Of a stretch of DNA of 64,000 nt, positions 11,681 through 23,845 are shown one piece after another. The DNA comes from Hawksworthiomyces lignivorus. Its lineage: Eukaryota; Ascomycota; Sordariomycetes; Ophiostomatales; Ophiostomataceae. Every line of letters begins with the position of its first letter. Within the stretch, counting starts at the first letter, position 1. Location of the stretch: positions 186,001 to 250,000 of the forward strand of contig NTMA01000056.1 of the NCBI GenBank assembly GCA_002917075.1. The letters are read 5' to 3'. Under the pieces are notes generated by a model. That model worked only from the letters and a program-made list of their open reading frames with translations, did no database searches and was not told where the DNA came from. Position numbers and translations under genes: made by a program.

Positions 11681-14338
11681 ATGAGCAGCAGCAGCGCTAC
11701 CAACAGCTCCGGAAGCAGCCGAAACAAGCCCACGGGCGCCGCCAACAGCGGTGGCTACCCATCTCGGCTCGTGCCACAAACCACTGCGTCGTCGTCATCC
11801 GGCGCGCAGAATACCAACGCCGCCGCAGCCGCCGCGGCGCTGCGCGGCGCCTCGCTTGCGTTCAGCCACAACAGGCAGAAGGAGGTCGCGGAAGCGGCGG
11901 CAGCGGGGGCGGGAGGCAGCGGAGGCCCTTCACGATCGCCTGTTGGTCGCCAGCTGAGCCCCAACCGCGCGCTGCTGCAGCGCCGGCCCTCCGTCTCGCC
12001 CTCCCGCGACAAAGACGCCCTGCAGGCCGCGACCTCTGCGTCCCGCGATGCGTCCTCCTCCTCGAGCAGCCGGCTCCGCCTGCCCACGTCCACGTCGCCC
12101 AGCCGACCACCGCAGCTGCAGAGCCCCGGACAGAGCGTGAGCCGCAGCCCCAGTCCCGGCCCCGGCCGCAGCGGCACTGGCAAGGGCAGGCGGGGTGGCG
12201 GTGGCGGCAGCGTGGACTTTGGCACGTCGCCGCCGCCCAGCCTGGGCCCCCGGCCGCGGCTGGCAGCGCCCGCCTTGTCGCCGAACCATACCGCCTCGGC
12301 CTCCTTCCTGGCAGCCACGCTGGCCGCGAGCCGCTCGGCCAGCCCGCGCCTGACGCCCAGCCACACAGGAGGTGGTCACCAGCCTGCCGGCAGCAGCCCT
12401 ACACCTGCACATATGTCGGCTGCACTGCTGGCGTCTGCCGCCGGCGAGGAGCGGAGGAAAAAGGCGGCAGCAGCGGCGGCGCCGCAGACCGACGCCATCG
12501 GGCGGCACCACGCGGTCGCCTCGCGCGCCAGTCTCTCGGCGAACAGCCTGCTATCGCTGCCCGCGTCCGACACAGCGCCGCAGCCGTCGACGTCGTCGCT
12601 AATCTCCAAGTTTGAGCAGCAGGACGACGTCACCACCAGCGGCGGTAGAAGAAAGAGCGACAAGGGCTCAGATCGACTGCCCGCCACCACATCATCTAAG
12701 CCGGACAAGCCGGCCAAGCCGGACAAGCCAGCCGTCCGGCCAAAGCCACATGCCTTTACGCCACCACGCTCTCTTAGCCCTGAACAGAGCCAGCCAGCAC
12801 AGCCGACACAGTTAACGAAACCGGCAAAACCGGCCAAGCCGACTCAGTCAACGAAGCCAATAAAGCCGGCACAGTCAACACAGCCAATACAACCGATACA
12901 GTCGACTGTGTCGACACAGTCGACACAGTCGACACAACCGGCACAGTCAACACAACAAACACAGCCAAAACAACAAACACAGCCAACACCTCCACCTCCA
13001 AGACAGCCCCAAACGAAAAAGGACGACCCGCAGCAGAAGGTGCCCCAGCTCAGGCCGCAGCCAGAGACAAAGAAGGCGGACAAGGCAGAAAATTCAGGCA
13101 GCGGGGAGACGGCGGCAGTAATAACGCCGCAAACACAGCAGCACCGCCTAGTCCTCCGGGACCTGAACGACGATGGGGCCGCGTCGCCGCCGCCCTCTCC
13201 GCGGTCCCGCGCCAGCTTTGGGGCCAATGGCGCATCACGCCCACCTACATTACCACCGCCGAGACAGGCAACCCCGCAGAGCAGGAGCATGTCGAGAAGG
13301 AGAGATATTGTCCACGCGACAACGCCCGGCGACGCCCGGCCGCAGCCTCTGCGCGCTCAGATCTCAGGCAGCCGAGACCTAAACGACGATGCGGCAGTGT
13401 CGCCGGCACCGGGACAGGCGACCCCGCAGAGCAGGAGCATGTCGAGGCGGCGGGACATTATTCATGCGACGGCGCCCGGCGAGGCGCGGCCGCAGCCTCT
13501 GCGCGCCCAGCAGTCGGGCAGCCGCCGGCCTGCCACGCCCGTAGGCCTCCGGCCGCGGCGGATGTCGATGCCTTCTGCGTCTGGCAGCCGGGCCGTGTCC
13601 GCCCACAGCTCGGCGCGGCAGAGCGTGGGTTCGCCGGCGCCTCTAGCGTCGCCTCCGCCGACTGGGCAGACGCTCGACAGCCTGGCCAGCGCCATCATGG
13701 CCGGATCGCTGGCGGCCGCGCGACACCCGCGGCAGCCGCCGCCGCCGCCGTCGCGGGCGTCCACGAACCTGTCGCTGGGTGGCTCGTCGGCCGCGCGCTC
13801 CGCGTCGCCGCCACGCCCACCGCCGTCGCGGCAGCAGCAGCAGCAGCAGCAGCAGCGGGCGTCCCGGGACCTGCTCGCGTCCGCCACGTCGCTGTCGCGG
13901 TCGCTGTCGCGCGGGCGGCGGGCGGCGTCGCGGCCGTCGTCGCCGACCAAGAGCACCAGCTTTGGCGGCGGCGGCAATGGCGGCGGGATGATGCTGCACA
14001 CGCTGCGGCCCGACAAGGCGCTGTCGGACAGCGAGAACGAGCGCGGGCGGTCGACGCAGGGCGGGCACGGGCGGTACTACGCGAAAGACGGGCGGCTGCG
14101 CAAGCACCACCAGCCGCCGGCGCCGCCACTGCCTCTCATCGGCCGCCGCCGCCACAAACACAAGCACCACGAGGGCGCGCGGCGCCGCTGGCGCGAGGCC
14201 ATGACCGAGCGCCAGCGCCGCCGCTACGAGGCCGTCTGGGCCAGCAACCGCGGCTGGCGGGGCATCGCCGGCGGCGGCGGTGGCCCTGGCGGTGGCCCTG
14301 GCGGTGGCCCTGGCAGCAGCAGCAGCAGCAGCAACAGC

Positions 14339-14384
<46 letters not shown>

Positions 14385-14716
14385 GCAACAGCAACAAAGA
14401 CGTCGGCATAAAGGTGAGCGACAGCGAGGTCGCCAAGACCTACGGCGGCAGCAACGACGACGACGAAGTCACCATCCCCAACGTCGTCGTGCGCGACCTG
14501 TGGCGCCGCAGCCGCCTGCCCCTCGACGAGTTGGCCGAGGTGTGGGACCTGGTGGCCGCCGACGGCGCCCAGCGGCTGACCAAGGAGCAGTTTGTCGTCG
14601 GCACCTGGCTCATCGACCAGCGCCTGCGCGGCCGCAAGATCCCGGCTCGCGTCAGCGAGAGTGTCTGGAGCAGCGCGCGCGGCATGCAGCCGGTCGTTGC
14701 GGCGCGCAAAAAGTAG
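11681..14716 (+). CDS. IRS4: Irs4/Tax4-like EH-domain protein
   Basis: In yeast, Irs4 and Tax4 are EH-domain proteins that influence PI(4,5)P2 levels, cell-wall signalling and rDNA silencing. This single-exon gene encodes 1011 residues. Residues 1-840 are disordered and Ser/Pro/Ala-rich, with a Lys-Pro-Ala and Thr-Gln-Pro tract at about 340-445 and an internal duplication at about 493-613. The family signature RRRYEAVWASNRG lies near 846. After Gly-Pro repeats and a poly-Asn run (about 887-902), the C-terminal EH domain (about 905-1000) includes VVVRDLWRRSRLPLDELAEV and FVVGTWLIDQRLRGRKIP. The frame is open upstream but lacks an earlier ATG, so 11681 is chosen. The EH domain is well supported; the precise role in this fungus is inferred. 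Confidence 0.85.
13158..13523 (+). repeat. Imperfect in-frame duplication in the IRS4-like gene
   Basis: Two coding units begin RDLNDDGAASP (about 13158) and RDLNDDAAVSP (about 13373). Both contain QATPQSRSMSRRRDI and end ARPQPLRAQ.SGS. The second unit lacks about 22 residues present in the first. This indicates an internal tandem duplication in the disordered region. Confidence 0.85.
14277..14390 (+). repeat. Gly-Pro minisatellite and poly-Asn trinucleotide repeat
   Basis: A 12-nt unit (GGCGGTGGCCCT-like) repeats three times at 14277-14312 and encodes GGGP. It is followed by AGC repeats (poly-Ser) and AAC repeats (poly-Asn) to about 14390. All are in frame just before the EH domain and are likely to vary in length. 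Confidence 0.9.
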
Positions 14717-16919
14717 TCTGGGGGTGTGAAGTCGGGAGAGATCGCAGCATCAGCTGCAATAGAAAAAGGAGGTCTGCAGGAATAGTAGATCTGCGCCTTC
14801 ATAGCTTGTACATATTTCCCCTTGCATATATTCATATAATTTCTACATAGAGGCATTTGACTTTTACATACGATCTTGCAATCAAAACTTCTTGTGGTTC
14901 TGTTGCTATACGTAACTTAGCGAATCTAGCTTACATCTTGTTCAAGCTGAATGCTGTGGTGGAGATAAACAGGTGTGTTGATGCCGACACGCTGATTCTG
15001 ACACCAGAAGACTGTTTTACGGCCTTGACGTCTTCTATGGAGAAGACCAAGAAGTTTGACAAGAATTTGAGCCGAACTGGTTGGGCAGTTGTTTCGAGGA
15101 TATGTACAGAGAGATCCAGTGGCAGCATAACGGAAGACATCGCTGCCTTTCACGATAACGTGACAATGTACCTCGGCAAGCTCCAATTCCCCAAAGGGGT
15201 AGTCTTATTATTACGTGGCAGAGATCCGGCACCGTTAATGAGAACTGAGACAACATCCATGGCAGCTCTCCTATGCCTAGACCCAGGGACGCTGAAATAG
15301 CGCAAGCAATAGGTTCTATAGACGGAAGTAGTGAGGCCCAAGAGTAGATGAGAGAATGATTCAGTAGTACAAAGCACGAGTACGAACAGCGTCTTCACCA
15401 CATGGTCTAGTCCATATTACATCCTAATTGAAACATAAAGGTAATATTATCCGGCGCATCCAAATGGTAAGACATACAGTGCAACCCTACGTCCCAGCGC
15501 TGAAGCTCTCTTTTAAGGTTATGCGAAGTACATGCCAGCTTTGCACGTAGATTGGTTGCAGTTTGTTCATAGATCAGCACATCAACATATCTTCCTCATC
15601 CTCCATCTCACCATCTCTTCTTGCCAAACGTCCTACATACATACAACACGCTTCAGTAACACTCAGACATGTCTGCCGCACTGGCTGACCTTTTCCTTGT
15701 CGGGGAGCAATGACTCGCTACCTGGGAGCCATCATCCCAAACGGGGCTAAGCCTGTCGAAAATTGCGTACAGTGGACGACACAGCGCACAGTACGCATGA
15801 ATCCGCCAGCGAACAGCAATCAAACACTGTCGAAGACACAAGTGCACAGAGAGCTGGGCTCATTGCCAATTTACTCCGCACGACTTATGCGCTCACACAT
15901 CGTACGTGTGTGCCTGTACTCACAGGACGCGAATGGTTAGGATGGCCGGCGGCAGATTTAGTGGAGGGCTGTCCCTAGGCAACCGAATCTGCCGAGGCAA
16001 TCTAGGGGATGGAGATATGCACAACCACGCTGGCAGAACGTGTCAATGACCTGCCGAGAGGCATATACGGAGTAATACGCAGCCATACTACCGTGGACCT
16101 GGGCAAATGCGGGGCTATTTGCTATTTACCTCGTCTAGTGAAGCTGTTCCTAACTGTTCCCACTGAGAAAAAGACCACAAGGATGGAGATGAAGTCTCCA
16201 TCGCCAGCCAATCATGGGCATCTTGATCGTTTCCCACCCCCGTAAACTAATCAGAGAAGCTACCACAGGCTCCTTTCTCTTTTTTTCCTTTTTAATTCTT
16301 TTTTTTTTAACATGCTCCAGTCTCCTCATACTCCCACACTATTAGTACGAGTACGACGTAATGCCAGTGGAGAATGGTTAACCTCTTTTTTCCAACGAGC
16401 TATCCGTCCACACTTTTTTCCCATTAAGGCCGTTTTCCGGGACCGCGGACAAGCACAAGCGATTTCCTGGGATTTTATGCAGGGGATGGGGAAACGAGTC
16501 AAGGGAAACAAGAATATCGATTATTATTATTACTGTTTTTGATTGAGCGAAGCAAGTGAGAGGAGAGTAAGCCTGACACGAGTAAGAAGTAACAAGAAAA
16601 AGTAATATGTGAACGAAATTGCGACCCCCATTTCGTGGCTTGCCGTCTCTTACCTCTCACTTCCTTGTCCAGCATCCCGTGTTCGCATCCTTGTTGTCTT
16701 CTCTTCTCTCTCCCATTCTTTCTTTCTTTCGGGCTTCTCTTTCTCGGCTTTCTCTGGATGCCGAATTCCTCTCCTTGAGTTTCTTTTCCCTCTTTTCATC
16801 ATCTTCTCCAGCGCATCAGAAGGCTGGCCTGTGACAGCTTGACTGGCCACTAATACCAGGGGCCACCACAGAGGCGACTGCAATACCGCCAGTTGCCCCG
16901 GCTAATATCACTCGCCGCC
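14717..16919. other. Intergenic region between IRS4-like and PEX11C-like genes
   Basis: About 2.2 kb without a convincing gene. An open frame at 14857-15300 (147 codons) has no ATG at its start and no recognised motif, so it is not called. One TACGGAGTA motif lies at 16066-16074. The last ~300 nt are pyrimidine-rich (16660-16830) and look like the promoter and leader of the downstream gene. Confidence 0.45.
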
Positions 16920-17942
16920 ATGTCCTCCTCATCGCCGGCCGCAAAGGCCTCCTCCGCCCTGCAGACCGCCCTCGACCCCGCCCGCCTCGATGCCTTCCTC
17001 GTCCACCTCAACAAGCTGATGCAGACCCCGGCCGGCATCGACGCCGTGCTCGCCACCGTCTGCTACAGCGCCCGCCTGACCGCCCTCATCCTCAGCACCG
17101 CCGCCGGTCGCGCACTGCTGCACGAGCCCGTGCGCCAGCTGGCCACCCTAGTCCTGGCCCTGCCCACGCGCGCGTCCACGCTGGTGCTGCTGACGGCGCC
17201 CGCGAATGGCGCCGCCGCTGGTGCGCCGACGGCCGCCTCGCCCAAGGCCGCCTCGGCCCTGGCGCTGGCCACCCGCCTGCGCGCCCTGGGCTCGCTCATG
17301 GTCGAGGCGCGCATGATGCTGCGCCTGTGGGGGATGCTGTCCATGTACGTGTGGGCGCGCAGGCTGCTGCTGCAGCTGCTGGCGCGGCGGCGCGCCGCCG
17401 CCGCCCAGCGCGTCGCCGACAGCGTCGTGCTCGTGGCCCCCGCCGACGGCGCCGACCCGGCCGAGGTCGCCGCCAGCGCCGAGGCCAAGGAGGCCAAGGC
17501 CGCCAAGGAGCAGGAGGCCGCGCAGGCCGCCGCCGTCGCGCCCACGTCGACCGCCGAGACGCTCATCGGCTGGACCCAGCTGGCCTCGTGCGCCCTGTAC
17601 CAGGTCTACGAGAACGCCGCCTACCTGGCGCAGCGCGGCGTGCTGCCGCTGACCAAGCCCCAGCAGGCCGCCGCCTCGCGCTGGAGCAGCCGCTTCTTCG
17701 CCGTCTTTGTCGCCGTCGAGATCGGCCGCACCGCCGTCCAGATCGCCCACAAGAACACCGACACCCCCGCCAAGAAGGCCGAGGCCGTCGAGCTGCACAA
17801 GAACCTCGCCCGCTACGCCTCCCTCGCCCCCGTCATGGCCCACTGGGGCATGGAGCGAGGCTTCCTCGGCGACGCCTCCCTGACCCTGCTGGGCTGCGTC
17901 CCAGCGGCGCTGGCCATCCACAAGGCGTGGAGGGACACGTAA
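16920..17942 (+). CDS. PEX11C: PEX11C-like peroxisomal membrane protein
   Basis: Peroxins of the PEX11 family drive elongation and division of peroxisomes. The single exon encodes 340 residues and is rich in Ala and Leu. The N-terminal amphipathic segment (about residues 15-55: LDAFLVHLNKLMQTPAGIDA, then VLATVCYSARL) is typical of fungal PEX11C. Central segments LMVEARMMLRLWGMLSMYVW and WTQLASCALYQVYENAAYLA match the family's membrane-associated helices. The charged Ala/Glu/Lys linker (about 170-205) is an insertion of low complexity. The ATG at 16920 is chosen over the upstream open frame because it has a strong context (GCCGCCATGT) and the match starts there. Family assignment rests on remembered patterns, so PEX11-like is safer than the exact subtype. 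Confidence 0.72.
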   Translation: MSSSSPAAKASSALQTALDPARLDAFLVHLNKLMQTPAGIDAVLATVCYSARLTALILSTAAGRALLHEPVRQLATLVLALPTRASTLVLLTAPANGAAAGAPTAASPKAASALALATRLRALGSLMVEARMMLRLWGMLSMYVWARRLLLQLLARRRAAAAQRVADSVVLVAPADGADPAEVAASAEAKEAKAAKEQEAAQAAAVAPTSTAETLIGWTQLASCALYQVYENAAYLAQRGVLPLTKPQQAAASRWSSRFFAVFVAVEIGRTAVQIAHKNTDTPAKKAEAVELHKNLARYASLAPVMAHWGMERGFLGDASLTLLGCVPAALAIHKAWRDT

Positions 17943-18473
17943 GAGGAACGAGAGAGGGTGGGGGGGCTTGTTGTATGTATTTGTGCGCGTATGTGAGGTA
18001 ACAGGGTTTTTTTTTCCAATGGGGATTTTATACGGCAGGGGTCAATTAGAAGCCGAGATAATATGGGCAGCGATATATCAAAACGGAGAGCGTAGCAAAA
18101 TACATTCATTGTTTTAATTTCTACCTAAACGCACCCAACCTCTCGCCGTACTCCTGTCCCCTTTCACGCGACGAAACAATGGGGGAAGAGAGAATAGAAT
18201 ATGATGAGGCATATTCTCGAACTCTACATACGAACAAATGAAAGAGGAAGGTAGAAGAAGGGGATATCTAACGCCATTCAACCCAAAAAAAAAAAAAAAG
18301 CTGGGGGGGTAGGAAATGTATCAAACTATTATAATACGAGACCGTGGTTCTAGCGCCTCCTGTTGCGCTCCTCTCTCCTTAGACGCCGCCCCTCTCCAAA
18401 GAGCAAATGGGCCAAAGAAAGACAAAGAGAGATCCCACTACCCATCCGTCACCTTCCTTCAACACGTCTCCCG
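17943..18473. other. Intergenic region between convergent PEX11C-like and secreted-protein genes
   Basis: About 530 nt between two convergent stop codons, holding the 3' UTRs. It includes A and T homopolymers near 18008 and 18285-18299. No gene was seen. Confidence 0.5.
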
Positions 18474-19442
18474 TCACCGTACAAGGAGACGACCGGCGAG
18501 CACAGCGGCCGCTGCCGCCAGTAACGGCTGTGCGCCCCAGATCGCTTGCCGTGCGCCCCCGCTGGCCACTGCGGCGGAGTCAAAGGGGCTGCCGCCGCCG
18601 AGTGAATTGCTGCCGGCACCAGGCCTGGCCGGCGCCGTCGCCGCCTGCGTCTCCTTCTGCGCGGCCTGCGTGGCAGAGCTGACGGAGACGATGACGGCGG
18701 CGGTCGTGGGCGACTGCGAGGACGGCGACAGCGGCGCGACCGCGGCGGGCGTCGACGTCTCGAGGGGCGGGAGCGTGTTGGTGTTCTGCACAAAGGAGTT
18801 GGTGGCCGTCGTCTCCTGCGACTGCGCGGGCGCCTGCGCGATGCCGACGCCAACGGCGCCCGTCGGGGCGCCGTCCGGCAGCAGCGGCGTCGTCGTCAGC
18901 AGCTGCACTCCGGACGGCGGCGTTGCCAGCGTCGTCTGCAGCTCCGTGGCGCTGCCGCTGTCGTCGCCGGTGCCATCGGTGCCCACGGTGCCCGCCGTGC
19001 CCGCCGTGCCCGCCGTGCTGCCACTGTTAGCGTCCTCCCCGCCGCCGCACAGGAATCCCACCAGGTCGCCCGTCAGCGCCACGCCCAGCACCGACGACGG
19101 CGCCGCCGTCAGCGCCACCGCGCTGCCGCACACCGCCTGCAGCGTCTGCTGCGTGCGCAGGATGCCCGCCTGGCACGCCAGCGAGCAGGTGCTGCCGCCG
19201 GCGTCCGCCGCCGCGGTGTCTGCGGCTGTGCCGCTCTGCGTGAAGTCGCCCAGCGCGCAGTTGGCCAGCGGCTGGTTGTACGCCAGCAGGCAGTTCACCG
19301 GCGTAGTCGACGACGTGATCAGCTGGAAGTTGGACAGCGACAGGCTCGGCGCCCGCACGATGATGATCGCCGCTACGCCCGCCGCCGCCTGCAGCAGGAG
19401 CAGCCACGCCGGCAGGCTCGAGCGGTGCTGCGTGCTCCTCAT
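18474..19442 (-). CDS. Secreted Cys/Ser/Thr-rich protein, possibly GPI-anchored
   Basis: Single exon, 322 residues. The N-terminus MRSTQHRSSLPAWLLLLQAA continues into a hydrophobic stretch (about 10-29) and fits a signal peptide. Residues 45-135 hold six cysteines (51, 62, 86, 90, 105, 132), suggesting a small disulfide-stabilised extracellular domain around CSLACQAGILRTQQTLQAVC. From about 135 to 300 the chain is low complexity (Thr, Ser, Ala, Gly, Gln), including a GTA repeat. The end is hydrophobic (PLLAAAAAVLAGRLLVR), as in GPI-anchored fungal wall proteins, though a clear cleavage site cannot be proved by eye and the tail is followed by basic residues. No enzyme motif. It may be a cell-wall or extracellular-matrix protein; that is inference. 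Confidence 0.7.
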   Translation of the reverse strand: MRSTQHRSSLPAWLLLLQAAAGVAAIIIVRAPSLSLSNFQLITSSTTPVNCLLAYNQPLANCALGDFTQSGTAADTAAADAGGSTCSLACQAGILRTQQTLQAVCGSAVALTAAPSSVLGVALTGDLVGFLCGGGEDANSGSTAGTAGTAGTVGTDGTGDDSGSATELQTTLATPPSGVQLLTTTPLLPDGAPTGAVGVGIAQAPAQSQETTATNSFVQNTNTLPPLETSTPAAVAPLSPSSQSPTTAAVIVSVSSATQAAQKETQAATAPARPGAGSNSLGGGSPFDSAAVASGGARQAIWGAQPLLAAAAAVLAGRLLVR

Positions 19443-22039
19443 ACCGTCCTAAGGTGTTTGTCCTTGCGTATTGTGAAAATTTTAAAAGTAGTAATTGACA
19501 AAGTCGTCGCTTGTTGTTCGATCTTTGCGACCTCGTGCGGTCGCGAGCTTTTGTCCTCCACGGTTGTCCTTCTAACAGCGTAAACCAGAGCAGCCCATTC
19601 CTGTTGTCGTAGTGCTTTTCCTTCGTGGCCCTTCGCCTCTGATCGTCTGCTTCGTAGATTTCCGTGAGAAAATATTTATCGCTCGCAATAGTAAAAAGAC
19701 CGACTGGATAGAGCGCAAAGGAGTGAAGCTCAATGGGAAAAGAAAAATGACAGATAGAGTGCGGATGGTTACCGGGCTGCGCATTTTCTTTTCCCTTCTT
19801 TTCTTCCACCCTGCGAATTCCCTTCTCCTCCTCCTTCTTGCCTTTTTTTATCCATTTTCCCATCCGCTGTCGGACCGCTGGTGCATCGAGGATGATCAGG
19901 GGCTTTTTGGTGGAGGACGGTCGATCGATGCCGACAAAATTGTGTGAGCCCAAACGAGACGCGTTTCAGAGGGAGCCGCCACGATGTACCACGCACAGCA
20001 GCAGCAGAGCAGCGAAAAATGCATGTGGCTCAAAAATAAATAGGCAAAGGACCCCGAGAGATGCAAAACTGGTTCAGATACTCTTTATCCTGCTTTTGTT
20101 CTGGATCTCTCTACACTCGTGTGAGGACAGCCGAGAACAGAGGCTTGCGACCCCCAGCAACGCACCATCTACGGTCGTGATGCACTCCACCGCTTAGCAT
20201 GGGACCCATCAGATCTGTAATGCTTTCTGCATAGTTCCAATTCTTCTGTAGCCCTTGTTTTAATTATCCCTGCTGCTTTACTCTCTGGTACACGGATTGC
20301 CTCTTTGCTGCAATGTAAATTTGCCTGCGTAATGCTTATCGCAAATACATCCAGACTATCCTAGGCATAAAGTATCACGACTTTCTTTTGCCGTACAGCC
20401 AGAATCTCCCATTGGTATGGCAAATGTGCTTCCATAAAGGGGGCAACTCTGGGTGTACATCGTGAGAACTTTAAGTGCTCCTGTCTTCCTGGCTAGACAT
20501 TGCAGGAGGGGAGAGAAACTTGAGGCAGACCGGGTCAGGCGATAGGCTTTGTGAGTGGAGAGAGGCCTCACACAACGTGACGAGGGAAGGCGCTGCAAAT
20601 GGTGCCATAGGTCCTGTAATATACGGCCTCATACGAATAGATGGCACAAAATTCTAGATACAAGCACAACGACAAAATGTCGCATATGTATGTACACATA
20701 CAATAGGGCTCTGCTGTACTGGATGTGTAAGCGACCGAAGTTTGACTGAAGCAACTCTTTAGGAAAAGAGAAATAACCGTGACAATGCAGTTTAAAAGGC
20801 CCGAAGAATGCAGAGGTAACGAAGGCGCACAGGTGAGAGCCGATCGAGCCGTGTCGCTTAGAGGCTCATTCGGAGACATGCGCCAAGGCTGCGGAGCGAG
20901 AGGAATGGAAAAACGGAATGGCGGAACACTCAAAGTAGAGAGACCTATGGTCACCTCTGCGATGGCAGAGACAGGTTTTGTCTTACAGGCCCCTCTTCAA
21001 CCAGCCAATTTATTCATGGAATGAGAAGCCTTCGATCCGAGGATGAAAAATTCTATCCGAACCATAATGATTTTGATCTAAGCATGGAGTGTTCAATCCT
21101 GTGACGCATGCGATTTATTGCAATCCATGTACTAGATCCGTTCCAGTTCGATGCTGCAACCCAGGTCATGCTCATGAAGGACAAGCCATCGTGTACAAAG
21201 ACACAAGACCCAAGACGGGAAAGAGAGCGAAAGAAGAGAGGAGTTCGTTTCAGACAAGCTTACGGCGTTGTTTACAGATTTGCTCTGCGTTGCTGCTGCT
21301 CCGCAGGTTCTGCTGCAGATGCTCCATCTAGGGAGGCGTCCGTTAGCAAGATTCACTTATTTCTGCACGGAAGGACCAATAGAACAAGGAGAACCAAGAA
21401 GCCTCAACATGAAATAAGCGATGCAGAGTATTACGCCAAGACACACACCAGCATGAAACGGTAGGTAAACGAAACAAAAGATTCTGCTTCTGCGTGTTTG
21501 AGGGTGAGAGAGGGGAGAGTCGGTTTGCATGCATGTGCATAATTCCTATAGCAGCAATAATATGGCACCTTTATTGCTATTGTTACTGTTGTTGCTAGTG
21601 AAGTCGCCCACAATGTGTTCATCGTGAAGAGGGCGATTTGGTGATTGTGTGCTCATCTGAGCAGAAGGGCTGTTGCGTATTGAAGGCTAATTTATGTATT
21701 TCCTTTTTTTTTCCCTCTACATCAAGATACGCCTACACAAGACCCCAACGAACAACTCAAATCATGGTATCTGATTAACTAGGATGACGCCCATTGAACC
21801 TTAGTTATCGCGCAACTCTGGCGCGGAGAAGAGTATGGGCAAAGCCGCAGACAAGCTGCATGTTCCGGCTGCCCCAAATGATCAAAAACAAACCCTAAAC
21901 TCCTAGTCCTAGTAATCCGTATCTCGGCTATTGCCATGTGAACACCCTTATTAAAAACACCTACAAAGAGAAGAAAGAAAAAAATATTTTTGAAAAAAAG
22001 AAAAAAAAGGCTATGAGCATCCGCTTCTGTGCTTCCCCC
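19443..22039. other. Intergenic region between two minus-strand genes
   Basis: About 2.6 kb with no supported gene. Short ORFs on both strands lack motifs. The part next to 19443 should be the promoter of the secreted-protein gene, with TC-rich stretches near 19790-19860. The part left of 22040 is the 3' flank of the GPHR-like gene, with T/A-rich tracts at 21984-22010. Confidence 0.45.
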
Positions 22040-23435
22040 TCATGACCTCTTCTGCCCCAGCTCCTCCATGCCAAAGTCGTCCCAGCCGTCGAGCCCGTCG
22101 CCGGCCGTGATCTTGCGGCCAATGTAGATGCCGATGGCGGTGGCGGTGCTGGCCAGCAGGAACCAGCCCTCGAACCAGCGGTCGACGAAGCCGGGCTCGA
22201 GGGCGCTCTCGAGGGCGTCGCTGACGGCGCTGCCCATCTCCTTGGGCAGGTTGGAGCGCAGCAGCATGGCGGAGCTGATGACGTAGGTGGCGGCGATCTG
22301 GCCGATGAGTAGGGCCAGGTTGGCCTGGGCCTGGTAGAGCAGGCCGGGGGTCCAGCGCACAAAGAGGTGGAAGGTCTGCAGGACGGAGCTGGCGGAGGCG
22401 GCCAGGATAACGCCGCTCAGCAAGAAGGAGATCTGGCGCGCCCAGGCGAGCTGGTCCAGCTTGGGGTCCCAGTGCTTGGCCAGCAGGCCCAGAAAGCGGT
22501 TGATGGGGTCGGAGGAGGAGAAGGAGGCGTCTGGGTAGTAGAGGCGGTGGGCGGTGGTGAGCGTGGTGGCCATGATGCGGTAGATGCAGTAGAGGCCGAA
22601 GGCGTAGTTGGGGATGTCCAGGAGGCGGCCCAGGGTGGTGCCGGCGCGCGCGTCGGCGGCGCGCTTCGAGCGCAGACGCGCCAGCGACGCGTGCAGGCCG
22701 GCCTCCATAGCCTCGAGCCCAGAGATCTCCATCTCCAGGCTCTTGATCTCGGCGGCCTCGGGGCCGTCGCCGCCCACGATGCCCTTGAGAGAGCCGACGA
22801 GCTTGCCCAGCACGCCGCCGCCGCCGCTCTGGCCCAGCTGCGCGGCGGTGTCGCTGCTCGTAACGCCCTCGGCGGCCGCCTGCATTTTGCGCTGCAGGGA
22901 GCGCAGGCGATGGCGCTTGGTCATCAGGAGGTCGGTGGTCAGCGTCAGGCTCATCTCCTTGCGCTCGACGTCCGACTCAGTCACGGGCCGGCGCCGCTGG
23001 GCCAGGCGGCGCGAGCCAAACGTCTGCCAGGGGGACGAGACGCTGGCGAAGCCCGACAGCAGCGCCATGAGCGAGATGCCGATGACGCCGATGCGCTCGA
23101 GGCAGGCGCGCGCCAGCCCCCGCGGGCCGTCGGTGCGCCAGCTCTGTAGGTCAAAGGCGGTGTCCTCGGCGGAGCCGCCCCAGCGCGTGGCCATGGCCAT
23201 GCCGGTGCTGTCGAAGCCGGTCTTGGCGTCACGCGAGTACATGTAGCTCTCGACGGGGCCGGGCACGGCCATGCCTAGCGACCAGAACAAGAACAGCCAG
23301 CCGCCAAAGGCGACCAGCTGCAGGGTCCAGGCGACGCGCGGAATCTTGCCCTTGGCGGTGCGCTGGAAGGACCAGCCCGAGCCGGCGATGACGGACTGCA
23401 GCTCCAGGAAGGGAATGAGCACGATCAGCAGAAAG

Positions 23436-23466
<31 letters not shown>

Positions 23467-23845
23467 TGTTGCGCGCCTCGGGGTCGACGACCTCGGAGAT
23501 CTCGGCTAGGATGAGCTCGGCCAGCACGGCGGCCAGCGCGGTGGTCGTCGAAAAGGCGACTGCGGCGAGCCGCCGGCGCAGGGACCGGGCGCCGTGCGCG
23601 GCATGTGCCTGCCGCAGGGAAGGCGGTGCGGTCGGGGGCAGGTAGTGGTCCTCGCCGTCGTCGGCCTGCTGGACGCGCGACAGCAGGGGGAAGATCTTCT
23701 TGGACACGACAAAGAAGACGATAACGAACGTAAGAATAAACGGAGACAGGGAGACGAGCATGGACAGCGTCAGACCAGGCGGTGACACTGGACAGCCGTC
23801 ATCCCCGCAGTCGCTGTCGAAGCCGATCCGTTCCAGGAGAGGCAT
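22040..23845 (-). CDS. GPHR/GTG-type multi-pass membrane protein
   Basis: Homologues are the mammalian Golgi pH regulator GPHR, an anion channel needed for Golgi acidification, and plant GTG1/GTG2. Single exon, 601 residues, close to family length. Hydrophobic segments occur at about 26-48 (TLSMLVSLSPFILTFVIVFF), 92-115, 128-150 (FTVPALLFLLIVLIPFLELQ), 170-193 and 248-270. A charged central loop follows (about 280-390, including EMSLTLTTDLLMTKRHRLRS and a coiled-coil stretch). The C-terminal domain starts near DIPNYAFGLYCIYRIMATTL and has four more membrane segments. This arrangement with the DIPNYAFGLYCIYR segment fits the ABA_GPCR domain family. A single open frame with an early ATG supports the start. 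The fungal role is not established here; intracellular membrane localisation is inferred from the family. Confidence 0.85.

Noticed and set aside
13158..13523. CRISPR-like array
   Set aside because: The repeats are in-frame protein-coding duplications of unequal length with no spacer structure, and the host is a eukaryote.
14857..15300. 147-codon open frame downstream of the IRS4-like gene
   Set aside because: It begins without ATG, has no recognised motif and lies in ordinary intergenic composition. It could be a diverged remnant, but nothing supports a gene.
18316..19452. 378-codon plus-strand frame over the secreted-protein gene
   Set aside because: The minus-strand frame has a signal peptide, spaced cysteines and a sensible start. 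The plus-strand frame has none of these.
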